Source: Perca fluviatilis (taxonomy: Eukaryota; Chordata; Actinopteri; Perciformes; Percidae). Taken from it: a stretch of DNA of 64,000 bases. The DNA is taken from positions 28,654,215-28,718,214 of the forward strand of contig NC_053127.1 of assembly GCF_010015445.1 (NCBI RefSeq), written 5' to 3'. Shown piece after piece: positions 1 through 28,000 of the stretch (positions are counted from its first letter, which is position 1; each line of letters starts with the position of its first letter). Made by a program: the position numbers and the translations under genes. The notes beneath the pieces are model-generated. The model did not search any database and was not told the DNA's origin. It worked only from the letters and a program-made list of their open reading frames with translations.

Positions 1-2410
1 AGCAGATAGTGAATAAAAAGCAAGATAATAAGGGAGTCAGTTTGTAACACAATTCAAATTCAAATTCTTTCCTAAACAGTGATGTGCTTGTGGAGGGGCA
101 AGCTTGGACAAGCGAAGCGGTTTACACACCTATAACCTGCCACAATGTTACAGTAGCTCTGATAATTCAAATATTTGGCTGTGTGGTTTGCCATCCGCGA
201 CACTGGATTCATTTAGTGACTGAAAACAGCTGATTAGCAAAGCAGACTACATGCTTTTGGCAAAATCCCCTAAGTCATTGGTTCCCAAATGGGGGTGTAG
301 TGAAGTAGGGAGTACGTGGGGAAAAAATAATTCATACAAGAGAGACGGGGTGAGGGGTGCATAGCTGAAGGTTTAAAGTCTGAATTGGTAGGGGACTGTA
401 AAAAGTTTAGGAAACATTGCCCTAAAACAATGATAAACTCTTTATGTAACAAATACTATACTATATCAAAATATGATTTGAAGAGTGATCTTGCTGAGAA
501 AACAGATGATGGCGGCGAAGTTTAAACTCGTACTGGGAAATAAACCAGGTGCCGTGTGCAAAGAAAACATTTTGTGTACATGAAAGGTTTCTGTTGTCTT
601 TACCGTGGGCAATAGGTAATTAAGGTTGTATCCAAAACACACCTGAATTAAATACTCAAGTAAATATTGAAAAAAAGTCATATTTTAGAAGAACTCACTA
701 CAGGTGACAGGTTTCATAACATGAAAAATATACATCCGTATTTTTGTCTTTGTACATTAGGCAAAACTGCCATACTTCAGTGAGCAGAGTAATTGTGAGA
801 TCGTGGATCAGGGGAAAAAACGACAAAACAAAATGGGCACACATACTGTATACACAAACACTCAAACATTCGCAAACAAAATCCCAGAAATATTCAGCAA
901 AAAAAAAAAAAAAAAAATACAATAAATCATGCATAGCAATTCCTACCAAAGACAACACAGAAAAGAGAGGCTGTTAAAATAGATTATTGGAGAAGAGGAC
1001 CTCAAATTGGATCAGGATATCAAAACTTAACATGTGTACACTTCATACAAGGGGCGTTATTGCTACACCAAATTGTTGTAATACGCTAATTATACAGACT
1101 CCTTGTGTACTGGCTATTAAATACATAGGTGGTACTCCTTTTTTTTCAACATTTTTGAACACTTGTTCAATGCAGGGTGAAGTGGCCAAGCATTTTATTA
1201 GGAGGCACTTTCGAAAAAAGATTAACAAAATTGAGCATGCACACATATGAAGGGGTATGTTGCCTTTCTTCAGTGGAGTGAGCAGGATGGTTAAGACTTA
1301 TAACGGATAAAGAAAACCAAAATCATACAGGTACACTTATGAAGTTGAGTTTTGAGAGTGTTAAAGAACAGCTGCGTATTCTAATATGGCGGTATTCCCT
1401 CCATCAGTCACGTCATTCATCTCGCTTGAACCAATCAAGCTCTTCACAGGTGACTTTCCTCCAACAGCATCACAATTCTCTTTATATTTAAGACCTGTTC
1501 AAACAATCTAAAGAGAACTAATGCATGCTGGAGTTGAGAGAGGAAAAATGGACACAGAATCTATCTCAACCAGCACTATTCATTTGGTCTAAGTGTCTTG
1601 ATGGATGGAAGGAGCTTATATATTATCCGGTTTAGTCTGTGCTATATACACGTCTTTACAATATCTTCCTGAATGTTGAAGCAGTTCATAGACTTGAAAA
1701 ATGTTTTATCATCTTCTGGGTATTGTTGTTGTTGTTTTTTGAGTTGGCACTTGCTTGGCATTTTTTTTTTTTTTCTGTCAGCCTTGGTAGTCACTGTTAT
1801 GTTCTATTGCAGCCTACAGTAGCCAGTCTGTTCGTGCCAAAACAAAAGGAGGACTAGCCTGGCGACAGGGTGGAAGAGTGCAGGAAACAGTGCCATGTTG
1901 ATTTTCAATTGGAGACCTGTGGGAAAGCACACAAGAAATAACCGAAACAAAATTGTTATGAAGCACCTAGACCAATCACACAAGCCATAAGATGAACAAA
2001 CCGGCACAGTGTAAGACGACTACTTTAACTGATACAAGACTGGCCAGTTACATTTCCTGACACTGAGGCCGGCGGCTCGCCAGCCAAAAGTTGTAAGGGT
2101 GGTTTTTCCGCTCACAGGCGCTAGGGGGAAGCTAGATGACCACCATTCAACCCGAAAAAAGTCATAACCATTCTAATTACTCCAAAGCTGTTCAGTTAAG
2201 GTAAATTAAGCTAAAAAAAAAAAAAAAATACACTGAATAGTTCCCCTTTTAAACAGTGCAAAAGAAGTGTTAGCTGAACTTAATGGTAATTGCAATGTTA
2301 GTTTATGGTGCAAGAGAGGCAGAAGGGGTAGATTTAAGTTTAAAACACAGGTAATAAATCTTTACGTGCAACAATTCAATCACGTTGGAAAAACAACACT
2401 GTGTTTATTA
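1..2410. other. 3' flank of ube2g1, no gene recognised
   Basis: AT-rich sequence with A runs near 900 and 2215. No exon of a known gene was recognised on either strand. May include distal ube2g1 3' UTR on the minus strand or intergenic DNA. Confidence 0.5.
1405..1515 (+). promoter_or_regulatory. Promoter-like cluster of motifs with no gene attached
   Basis: A CRE-like TCACGTCA (1408-1415), a CCAAT box (1431-1435) and TATATTTA (1483-1490) occur in the order and rough spacing of a TATA promoter. The nearest ATG downstream on this strand leads to only a very short reading frame. Could be chance. Confidence 0.2.
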
Positions 2411-2418
2411 GGCACACC

Positions 2419-2943
<525 letters not shown>

Positions 2944-3283
2944 GGCACACCTAGCTAAATCCAATGCAGTATGTAGCAGTCCTGCAATCAATGCTACCTT
3001 TATAGGATTGACTGCAGGACTTTTTTGGTGCTGTCTAACTGTATTGTGTTATACAGAGAGGTGTTTCTATTATTTTGTCCATCCCATTTATATTAATGAA
3101 GGTAGGCTAACACATAGTCATCACTCTGTGTGATGCAATACAATTCAACAGCACTAAGCCACAAACAACATCCTCCAAAATGGCCGTAACGTTAACTCAA
3201 CAGGATTGTTGCATTTGTTTTAGCTAGGTGTACCAAATAAACATGGCAACGAAGTGGAGTTTACGTTTGAACTACAAGATATT

Positions 3284-3289
3284 TTTATT
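3284..3289 (-). terminator. Candidate polyadenylation signal for ube2g1
   Basis: AATAAA on the minus strand about 140 nt after the stop codon. It would give a short 3' UTR. UBE2G1 transcripts in other vertebrates often have long 3' UTRs, so this may be an alternative site. Confidence 0.4.
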
Positions 3290-3427
3290 TAAAATGTCCC
3301 TGATGCAAAAGGCAGCCATCTTTGAACAGCTGAAGTTAGTGGTGATTGGTGAACCAAAGGTTTTAAAAAAAGCATTAAAGTCAAGAATACTTGCCCTGAA
3401 AACATGAAGCTAGATCCTTGCCAAATA

Positions 3428-9669
<6,242 letters not shown>

Positions 9670-9850
9670 AGTTTAGCAAATGCAATGCAGCAATGTTCAA
9701 TTGTAATATGTTGAGATAACAGCCTTAATTTATCGTTCACCAAACTGTACTTCGTCCCCTCTATTTTCCGTTTAGCATTCTCGTCATTCTTCTTCTTCGT
9801 CACCTTCTCCTGCTACTGCTGCAGGTTCTTCTTCGTCGTTGTGATTTTAC
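9670..9850 (-). promoter_or_regulatory. ube2g1 5' UTR / promoter region
   Basis: Immediately upstream of the ube2g1 start codon, with moderately CpG-containing sequence and a TTC/GTC-rich stretch (9778-9840). No TATA box seen. Position is the main evidence. Confidence 0.4.
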
Positions 9851-10142
9851 AGCAGCCGGCATCCTGATTGTTGGATTACTGCCATCTCCCGGATATTTCT
9901 TCAAATTCAATCATCTTTTAGATTTGTTGCAACAATCATATCCCTCAAAAATAAAACAATAAAGTAAAATAAAATAAAGACCGTCTAACTTGTAAACGTC
10001 AATAGGTTTTCTTTCCTGTGAACGATTATTGACATTGTTAACCTTGGTGAGTGGGATTTCTCCTTAAATACGTCTAAAGTCTAGGGCCATTTCCCTTGTT
10101 TTAGTCACATTGACCTCCATGAAAGTGTCAAACACCATTTAA

Positions 10143-10751
10143 AGGTCCCATGATATGGTGCTCTTTGGATGGATATAAGGTCTATATAAATATAGACCTT
10201 AGTGGTCCCCTAATACTGTATCTGAAGTCTCTTTTATATAGACCTTAGTGGTCCCCTAATACTGTATCTGAAGTCTCTTTTATATAGGCCTTAGTGGTCC
10301 CCTAATACTGTATCTGAAGTCTCTTTTATATAGACCTTAGTGGTCCCCTAATACTGTATCTGAAGTCTCTTTTATATAGGCCTTAGTGGTCCCCTAATAC
10401 TGTATCTGAAGTCTCTTTTATATAGGCCTTAGTGGTCCTCTAATACTGTATCTGAAGTCTCTTTTATATAGACCTTAGTGGTCCCCTAATACTGTATCTG
10501 AAGTCTCTTTTCTGAAATTCAGCCTTGGTGCAGAATTACAGCCACTAGAGATAGTCCCACAATGAGCTTTCCTTAGTATGTGCCATTTCTGTGTCTGTAG
10601 GTATTGAGGAGGAGAGGCGGGGAGCAGGATACCCAGGGCTCGGTTTACACCTATCACCATTTCTAGCCACTGGGGGACCATAGGCAGGCTGGGGGAACGC
10701 ACATTAATGTTAAAAAACCTCATAAAGTGACATTTTCATGCCATGGGACCT
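10143..10751. mobile_element. TTAA-flanked non-autonomous element, copy 1
   Basis: 609 bp bounded by inverted ends AGGTCCCATG / CATGGGACCT and by TTAA on both sides (10139-10142 and 10752-10755). TTAA duplication suggests piggyBac-type mobilisation. Holds a 46-bp minisatellite at its left and unique sequence at its right. No open frame of note. Shares both ends and most of its length with 28698-30476. Confidence 0.8.
10191..10512. repeat. 46-bp minisatellite, 7 copies
   Basis: Unit begins TATAGACCTTAGTGGTCCCC; starts at 10191 and recurs every 46 bp to 10467. Units carry either GACC or GGCC near the start. Inside the TTAA-flanked element. Confidence 0.97.
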
Positions 10752-11201
10752 TTAATTAAGCTCCTACCTCTTTCTTAAAACCACCCAATGATGAGTTGTC
10801 AGGCTTAAGGAGCCCCACCAAGGCTGTATAATATGCATACTTAGAAAAGATGTGAGTGGAGACTGATGCTCGACATTCATTGGTAGGTTATGCAGTACAG
10901 AGACAAAAGACAAAACAGCCTTGAGGGGGCCCTGCATTTATAAACATAGGGGAGGAAATGGCTTTGTTAAATTATATAAATTAAATATAGCCTAAGCAGT
11001 TCAAATAATTGGCAAAGACAGAAATATTAGCTTCATTCATGGTGTGCATTTTAGGTTTATAACCTGTACCGTTGATAATTTGTAGTACTTAGGCTTTAGT
11101 AAAAAGTCATGTTATGGCAATATAAAAGTTATAGTCACATTCCAATTAAATAATTATGTTAACAATTAAATAGGCCCTCCTGGGCTGGCTGGCTGCACAT
11201 T

Positions 11202-11695
11202 TATTTTATTTTATTGTTTATTTACATAGGGACAGTGCATATGGACATCAGTACAAATAGGCCTACACAATGTAAATATGCTAGAGTTAGCACCATAGCT
11301 AATTTTCATCTATTGTCCTTAGGCAGATACATAAAAAGAAAAACATAAAAACAGTAACAAGCATGCCACACCCTCGTAGTTTGAGAGGCAAGACGAACAC
11401 TAACAACAAAGACAAAATACAACAGAACACGTGATTGTCACACATAGTGAAATGTGTGAGGCAGTTAAAAGTGAGTGCAGCTTTGGTTTTCTAAAAGCCA
11501 GATTTTTAAATGAGTTTTAAAATTGATGTATGTGGGACGGTCCCTTATTGTGGGAGGGGGCAGGCTATTCCAATATTTATTTCCCTTTACTGACAAAGGT
11601 GCGCCTAAAAAGGTATTACATAGGAGGTGGTTGCTATGGAAGGCAGAGCAGCTAACGTTAGCCTGCCCTACACTAGCAGCTATAGCACTATGCAT
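11202..11695 (-). mobile_element. 3' end of a degenerate LINE retrotransposon
   Basis: On the minus strand an open stretch contains YWNSLPPPTIRDRP and INFKTHLKIWLL, the signature tail of LINE reverse-transcriptase polyproteins. It is followed by a 3' UTR ending in an AATAAA/ATAAAATAAAAT tail. 5'-truncated, as usual for LINE copies. Confidence 0.7.
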
Positions 11696-12784
11696 GGGCT
11701 AACTTTAAAGAAAGGCACATAATAACACTAACTAACTAACCGACCGAGGCAGCAGTAAACCAGCAACTAACCAATCGAGGCAGTGGTAGTAGAACAGCAA
11801 CTCCCGTTTTCTGGAGGTAAAATTACTGTTTTTGTCAATGGAGTCTGTTGGCTTTGACGAGAGTAAGAGTAACGTTAGATAACGGCTCCAGTTCCCCGTC
11901 GGAAAGGGCTGTCTGAGGGCAAGGTAAGCAGTGAAAATATTCTGAATATAGCATACACTTGAGGGGGATACCTTGCTGATTTATTGCCGCCCTGTATATG
12001 GCAGTGTGTGTGCAGATGGACGGCTCCCCTCCGTGGCACCAGCTATCAATTCGTTAGTCCAGTGATTCTGGATACGTGATACTTATGTGCAAAGCAATTA
12101 GACGTCATAGCCATTGGTTATGATAGCATGGCTGTGAACCAATCAGATTGCTTGATTTGAGCCACCCGGTTTATAAATAGTTTTATGGGATTTCTTGGGG
12201 CAAATAATGTAGTCCCTTTGTGTGTTAAAATAAAAAAAAAATTGAGAATTGAGGTCCATATGTCTTGCCAGGTTAGATAAAAATCCGTCACACATTGGAC
12301 CTCTTTGAGATAACAATGGCTCCTTTTTCAGTAGGCCTAGGACATGAAAAGAATCAAGAAGAAGACAATTGATGATGTTTTGACTGGTCATAGCCTGCAT
12401 GCCTATTGGTTGGGTTAAATGGTTATGAATCAGATTTGTGAGGAGAATTAGGTTAGGGCCTGTCTTGGACAAAGAATAGGCCTACATGTGTATAGCTATA
12501 GTATTTGCTTACTTTATTCGCTGTGATGCACTTATACATAATTGTCCATCAAATCCCTGATCTCACTGCATGAGACTCACTCTGAATGTCTTTAGTCATA
12601 CACAATCATACAACTCTGCATCTCTCTTTGTAAATGATCAGCTTCATCAAACCGGTTTGATATTGGAGCTTAGTGTTGACTGTAATGCTCACAGTAGACA
12701 CTAGATGGGGACAACTGTCAGCCTACCAGCCCTCAACAAAATGATAACCTTTACCTTTACTACATTCCTTAAATACTACTAATA

Positions 12785-13972
12785 CAGTTTTTTTCGATTG
12801 CTAAACGACAGCGGGCACAACTGGAGTCACATGTGCAAAACGCTAACTACAGTCTGCACAGCAGCAGTTCATGTGGACCAAACTCTAGTTCGTTTTTCAT
12901 TGCTTGAACACAGTTTTCAAAACGCTACACACTTATCCCATGACTTTAACCACAACCTGCACAACACTGTAGATTTACAGCACTTTGTTCAAATGCTAAC
13001 ACACTGCTGTCAAAACTGTTAACCACACATTCAAAACAGAATAGATTTCAGTCTGGTGCCTATCAAACACTGCTGATTGCAACTTTAGCTGAAAGCCTAA
13101 GCAGGTGTTTGTTTTAGACTAGTTGGTGAACATATATGGTATTTATACAGAGAAAGCCTTTTTTTTTGTATACAAACACCAAATAAGAATGACACAATTA
13201 TACACTGTACCGTTTGAGAGAAACAGGTAAAAGAGCAAAGATACCAATATGTCCAGGTAAGATGTCTGAGGTTATGTACACAGCTATACAAAAATAAAAA
13301 CACTATATCTTTACAATAGTCTTTAAAACCGCATTCTTACTGTTTTTCAGAAGGTACTGGAGGTGAAAGCAATAGAAACACCACATTCATTTGTATTTAG
13401 AGATGATGAAGACATCCAATGTGATGAAGAAAACTTGCCACATGATGCTGGAGAGAGGCAGGATTAGTCACACTATTCTTTGGTACTGTAACGTATGTAC
13501 CTTTAGTTTTTTTTCCCCAGTAATTCCATAAATTACTAGAGACAAAATACTTTATTGAAGAAAATGCTGATTTTCATTCCTTCTTGTTTACCTTGTGTAA
13601 AAATTGGTATGCTATACAATCTATATTTTTTCCTTAAATAAACTGTTGAGTAGTGTCAAGTCCCTCAAATTGTTCAAACTGTAAAGATGAAAAAGTTTAT
13701 AATTTCTGTATTGGTGTTTGATGCTAGTGTTTTTACTCTCAGTGTGTTCTGAGTGACGGGGTGTGTTATCTCAGTGAGGCCTGTGCATAGTGTTTGGCTG
13801 CACTGAGCCTGTTTTGAGATGTGTGTTAAGAGTTGTGTTGCTTTGAATGAGTTTTGCAGGAGATGTGAACTGTTTAGCTCAGGTGACTGTTGGTAGTGTA
13901 GACTGTAGTTTGAGTTTTGCACATGTGACTCCAGTTGTGCCCACTGTCATTTAGCAATCGGAAAAAAAACTG
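12785..13972. mobile_element. TA-flanked transposon relic with ~80-bp inverted ends
   Basis: Left end CAGTTTTTTTCGATTGCTAA and the inverted right end CAGTTTTTTTTCCGATTGCT are flanked by TA (12783-12784, 13973-13974). Both ends continue with matching TGACTCCAGTTGTGCCC / inverse text for about 80 bp. TA target and CAG ends suggest the Tc1/mariner (IS630) group. Around 13350-13467 on the plus strand a frame reads KVLEVKAIETPHSFVFRDDE and ends GERQD-stop, a possible transposase C-terminus. Confidence 0.7.
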
Positions 13973-14435
13973 TAATACCAATACTGGGAGGATCACAATA
14001 CTAATGAAAGTTGAAAAGCAGAAAATATAATAAATAACACAACATACAAATGCATAGTGCCATTTGATACTCAACAATTGTTTGGGTAATTTAATCTTTT
14101 TGCTCACATTTTTCTTTTCATCTCTTACAGTTTGATAACTGCCATGATCTCATGTAACACTACTATCACTGGTTACTTCTTCATCTGAAGGTGAGATGTG
14201 ATCTCACACTTGTGTTAATAGGAAAAGGAGGAAGTCCATTAGTATCTTGGGATTGCAAATTATTGTCGAGCAGTGACCACACATGCAGCTGTGTTAGAGG
14301 TGGATGGTGCTTGTGGCTGTATGTTGTATGTTTGCCATGAAGTCTGTTATGTTTTGATCTAATAAAACGAGAAAGCAACTGAAATAGCTGACACAGTTGC
14401 AGCAGTGGATGGGCCCTAGTGCATGCTAGTTATGA

Positions 14436-16953
<2,518 letters not shown>

Positions 16954-16973
16954 GGGGGAAAGAGCTGCTCACT

Positions 16974-22527
<5,554 letters not shown>

Positions 22528-22934
22528 AGCTGGACAAAAGCAACCATGGCATTAATGTGTCTGTAAATATTTGAAACTACTGGTGTTGGCAAAATATCCA
22601 TGTTCGTCCCTTCACAGCCACACACTGATGACAGATACAGAGAAAACGTAATTAATTCATTCACACTGTAAGATCATCAAATGCCTTTTTTTTTTATATT
22701 TGTCTGTTCACTCAGGCTCAAATTGTATTTTCTACAGATAAAGTCAAGTCATGTCAACTTCATGTGTATAGCCCAAAAGCTAAAGCTTAGGCCAACTTAA
22801 AAGAAAAATGCTGAACTTGTTTACCTATCTGTTACAGTGTTAGTACAATATTACCTCCCATTCAGGGGCACTGTTGTATACTTGAAAAGTACATGCTTAC
22901 AGTATATTTTCTTAATTGACATGTTTCATTTTTA

Positions 22935-22940
22935 AATAAA
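22935..22940 (+). terminator. Candidate polyadenylation signal for spns3
   Basis: AATAAA (followed by a second overlapping AATAAA) about 410 nt after the spns3 stop codon, in AT-rich sequence. No closer canonical signal was seen. Confidence 0.5.
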
Positions 22941-23008
22941 TAAATTTAGTTTAAGTAAAACTGTTACTGAGCAATCCCCTCCTTCCAACCTTGGAAAACT
23001 CTGCTGTT

Positions 23009-23009
23009 C

Positions 23010-23084
<75 letters not shown>

Positions 23085-23085
23085 C
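23009..23085. repeat. (CTAT)n tetranucleotide microsatellite
   Basis: About 19 CTAT units in the spns3 3' flank. Confidence 0.97.
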
Positions 23086-24177
23086 TGCCTGTCTGTTAGC
23101 TAGTTACCTAGCTAGTTAGCTGTAGCTATCTAAGCATTTTGAAGTAGATATTCTACTATTTTTTATTTCTAAACTTATGTAAACTTAACTGATGTCACTG
23201 GCAAATGTAATCAAACCCTCAACAACCCAAATCTACTAGTAAGCGTCAGTTAATTCATGAAGAATTAACCGCCTTACGGTAAGACCATTGTTTTGCTGAC
23301 ACCAGGATTTGAAAATGGCTGTGTTTAGTTGTGTATAGCTATCATCCACTTGTTTTTCTTTTCTTAACGATTCTCCTGAATTTTGCTGACAACCGTCTAC
23401 TATACACTCGTGTGTACACGCTTCATCTCGTTCTAGTCTATAAAACCTGGGCAGAATAAGCTGAATATGCCCAAGTATCCATATTGAGGATCAGATCAGA
23501 TTAACCCCTCCATCTATGATAGTCCCAGCCAGCAGGCAGCTGCTGCCTCCTAATGAGGGCCAGAGGGGCCTCGGGCTGGAACACAACATATGCAGAAAAT
23601 GGAGTTAAAGAGGGAGGATCTCTCGGTATATATTTTAACAGTTGCTGGAAATCCATCTCATAATTCCACTTTCACTACCCATTTCAGTGGATCTTCCATT
23701 GTTGTCCGTGCACTGTAGGAAAGGAGGGAGAGTTTGTAAGTGTAATGTAACAAAAACAAGTAAATGTATAGCGTGTTCTATCTCTTTAGGTTTTTTTTTG
23801 TGTGTCCACTAGATGGCACAGTTGCACTTCTGTAAAACATGCAATCACAAGGATCCCTTGACTTCTATTGGTGAGCTATAATGGGTTTGTCAGATGTTCA
23901 GTGGGAACTCCAGGAGAACTGCCCTAAAAACTTTCATGTTTGCAGCCACCAAGGCAGCAAGTACATAATGCAGATTGACTATCATCTTTAATATCCCTCT
24001 GTATCTCGGGCAGCACTATTACATGTAATGATCTTACTGTAATGATATTAGCCTTCCTAAGTAATTGAAAACAGATTGCAAGATGTTATACCCAGCCTGG
24101 GAAAAAAACTTTTTTTAAATAATGAATATTTATTGATTTTGGCTTTTATGAGGGACTAACAATAAAGAGACAATTAA

Positions 24178-25070
24178 AGACACAAAGGAGACATGTTTCA
24201 TTCCAAATTATCAACCTCCATGCCCCAACACAAGCATCTACAGTGTGCAGTGTTAGCACTGCAATATAAACCTACATACACTATAAACAATATACCTGGG
24301 TAGGATGGCTAAACCAACCCTACCATACCATGAGAGTGTAAGGGCAAGGTCACAATATACACCCTGGCTTTATTATGATTAATAAATAGTTTTCAAAAAG
24401 AGACTAACCACAGTGGATGCCTAGTCATTACCTTGAGCAACTTTTTGTTCTTCAAAACAAGATACAACTTTAAGATCATTTGCTGCCCAGTCCTATATGT
24501 ATTTATACAATATGCAAACATAGGGCAAACATATATTTTCAATTTTAACACCAGCGCATGTTCAGTGAGGAATGACATTTCCCAGGTGTTAGTCCTTGTT
24601 TTTTTTCTTCTTTTTAAGAGTAGGCCTTCCATTTTTCCTTTCAAGTATTATCAGTTTTCATATTGTATGGGGAAGGCAGGCGTGATATTATAGTAAAGAC
24701 ACAAAGGAGAGGAAAAAGCAATACATATACTGTATATAAATATATCATGATGCATATCTCAAAAAACAAATCTCCACACCAAAATACACAAATTCACCAG
24801 TTTCTAACCACAATGGGCTCCTAGTCATTACCCTAAACAACTGTATTCTTCATAAAATATAAAACCTCAAAATCATTGGCTGCCCGGTCCTATACATGTA
24901 GTGATACAATACGCAAACATATGGCAAACATATAATTTAACACCACAACATATTTAGTGAGGAATTACATTTCACAGGTGTTGATAGGCCTTCTATTTTT
25001 CCTTTCAAGTATTATCAGTTTTCATATTATATGGCAAATGCAGGTGTGATATTAAAGGGTAAAGGTGACA
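24178..25070. repeat. Diverged tandem duplication, ~0.4-0.5 kb unit
   Basis: Unit 1 (about 24178-24694) and unit 2 (about 24695-25070) both begin GACACAAAGGAGA and share CTAGTCATTACC, TGCAAACATA-like and CCTTTCAAGTATTATCAG blocks in the same order. Unit 2 is shorter and clearly diverged. No coding sense seen. Confidence 0.8.
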
Positions 25071-28000
25071 GGAATGTAACACGAGCACAGACTAAGCCCC
25101 AGCAGTTGTGGACTTTTACACAAGCATGAACCCCATATCCCCCATTACCCATTTTGCTCAGATGTTATAGGATCTCCTCCTAAATAAAACTGACACGGAT
25201 GCCTCCTACAGTTGTCTGTGTGATGTGTTACCACGTTAAACTTACCATATGAGTGTCTGACACTGTTTACTTTTGATATTCGCTGAACCCTAAACTGCGA
25301 GTTCATGTAACATTCATCATCTTACTGTAAGCTTGGCTGCCCTTTAAAAAAGTCACTTACCATTTCTAAACCGTTCATCCCGTGTTCATCCTAACGGCTG
25401 CATGTCACTGCGTGTCCCCATTGGTTTGTACTGGAGTAACAACAACTTGGCTAAAGAGGAATCGTGTACGAGAATTTATTTATCTTTGGCCAAATATAAA
25501 ATATTTCCTGTAAAGGTGGGGAAACTGAACCTGACATTTACAGATGGATGAAAGCTGTAGTTCAAGGCTGCTAAGCCATTGTTAAAAGGTTTCATTGCTT
25601 TATTGTGGAATTCACTGGTATTTCCTTTTGTTGTTGAACATTTCATCCTGACGCTTGTGATTTTCCAGAAGTTATGTGATTAGTCAGTATGCTGAGGGAA
25701 TAGATGGGGGCAGCAGGACATGCATGTGGAATAACAAGCAAAGCACACACGCACACTAAAAGGTATGTGGCAAACATTTTAGAGGTAACAGTTCAACCTG
25801 CTATTAAAACACAATAGGTATTGTGCAGCATGTTTCTGAGCACTTTATCTGCATACCTCTCCGTTTCCCCTGTCGACCCTGCTTGTACAGGAAACTGTCA
25901 CAATGGCTAATAAATTGCCCAGGCCGATCAATGAGGGAGCCAGGAGCCGGATACAGTGAGTGTTTACTCAGGGATGGGGAGCATTTCAGTCATGAAAACA
26001 GCCGTGCTTCAGGCACAGTCACCCAGAACAACATGCTCATACATACAATATGACAGGAGTTGTCAATCAGAATGCCCTTATGATATCAATAATAACCAGA
26101 AATTGTCTCATGTACGTCACACATATTTACTGCAACGGAACAGACAGCTTATCTACTCCATGTTTGTGCTATTCTCACCCTTCCACATTTCAGGGACAAT
26201 GATAAGACATATCAAACCACATTTGTGGATGTGAAGTTGCACTCTTTTCCTTATCACCAGCAAACTGCTGCAGTGTCATGACATCATATGGAGGAAGAGC
26301 CCTCTCCACCCTCTGTACTGCCCCTTATTTGGACAATTACATCATATGGGCCTTCCTGTCTTTACACCGCAGCTCGTAGGGACAAACATCCATATGCTAT
26401 TTTATGGTAAAGCAGTGTTAGTTATACAAAAAAAAGCAAAAGAAAGTGTAGGATTGTTATTTGAAGGCTGAGGCTGGGGTGCTGTGTTACTTTTTTTTTT
26501 TAAATGCACAGCTCTGTCTGTGTATCATGGGTGAGGAAAACGCTTATAATAAGTGTTGATTTGACTGTTATGGGTGATAATTCACACAGGCTTACACACA
26601 TGCAAGATGTTGAATTGTTGAATTGTTGGCATCAATTAAGACAGAGGTTCTTCTTTTCAGCTGGATTTAAAAAATGTGCGTGTTATTTGTAGGTAATATA
26701 TCAACAATGTGAATGCTCATTCCTGTTTGTGTATGATTATGTTTTTGATTCTTGACTGCATAGCAGATCAATCAAGCCTTTTCTCATTGTCATGCAAATG
26801 ACTTAGTCTGGAGCAGGAAATTAAAAAAGTGGGCTACAACGGAAATGCATCCAAATGTGTGGTTTGCCCTATAATGGCATATGCACATTCTGTCCGTATG
26901 TATTTAGCATTCCTGTTTCAGAGGCTTTCTGGCCACTGAGCTGGAGAGAGCTGATTCACAGACACAGCCATAGCAATGGGGGTAATTACAAAGCCCAGTG
27001 CAGTCTATAAATATGAGCTACAGCACCACACAGATTTGGGCTCACTGCAAGTAAACCTCAGCCACATAGCAGCTAAAATTTCTCCAATTAGGCAGAGCTT
27101 AATGTTCAGTTGTGTAGTTGCATGAAGATTGCAGTCGCAATAAAATAATTACACAATAACAAAGGAGATGGACATGACGATATTGAGGCAGACAGTGGAG
27201 TCAGGGCTGGTTTTACCTCGCAGACAGATCAACTGACAGTGATGACCTACGACCAAGGAGTCCAGCTTGGATGGAGCTGCCGAATAAATAATTGAATGAG
27301 CCAGATAAAAGACGCTGTCTCTGCCCCTGAACCCTATATTTAGTCACTGCTGTCCCTCTGCCCCCTGCTGCTGCGCCGTACACTATAGCCCCAAGATCAG
27401 ACTTCCAAGGAGTGGAGACATCAGCCCAGATCTATTCAAATCCTCAGCTGCTCTGCCTCCAGACACTCTGTTGCTTGGGTTTGGGAGTGCATGGCGGGGC
27501 GGGGGGGAATGGAGGGTGCAGGCTACTGTCAGGCAGAGACAGTCAGGGGGTCAGGAGGGCAGAGCGGATGAGAAAAGGTCAGAATGGCAGATCCCACACC
27601 TCAAGACTAACCAAAGCCTAGACGGCTCCGGCTCCAACAACAAATGTATGTATGTGAGGAGAGCAGAAGTGGGGTGGTCCAGAGGCACCAGACATCATGT
27701 GTTGATGATAACAGCTTAGTCTGAAGACGGAGCATTTCACAGAATGTCCCTTTAGTCCCCTGTTGGGCACATGGAAATATTCAGGCAAGATTAAAGAAGA
27801 AGTCTATTGAAGTTGGCCTATGTTAATGCTATCAGACCTCTTGATGAATGTGAATGGAGTAAGATCTTCCCCAGTCCCTTCTGCTCACTGGCCTGTGTGA
27901 AATGAGTCCAGTTAGATGCTTCATTGCCTGATCATTAAGTCAACCATTGGTACCAATTGTACCAATTGATGACATGGGTCAAATAGAAATGGAACATTCC

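Noticed and set aside
10191..10512. Regularly spaced repeat resembling a CRISPR array
   Set aside because: Units are head-to-tail without unique spacers, in a vertebrate genome; it is a minisatellite.
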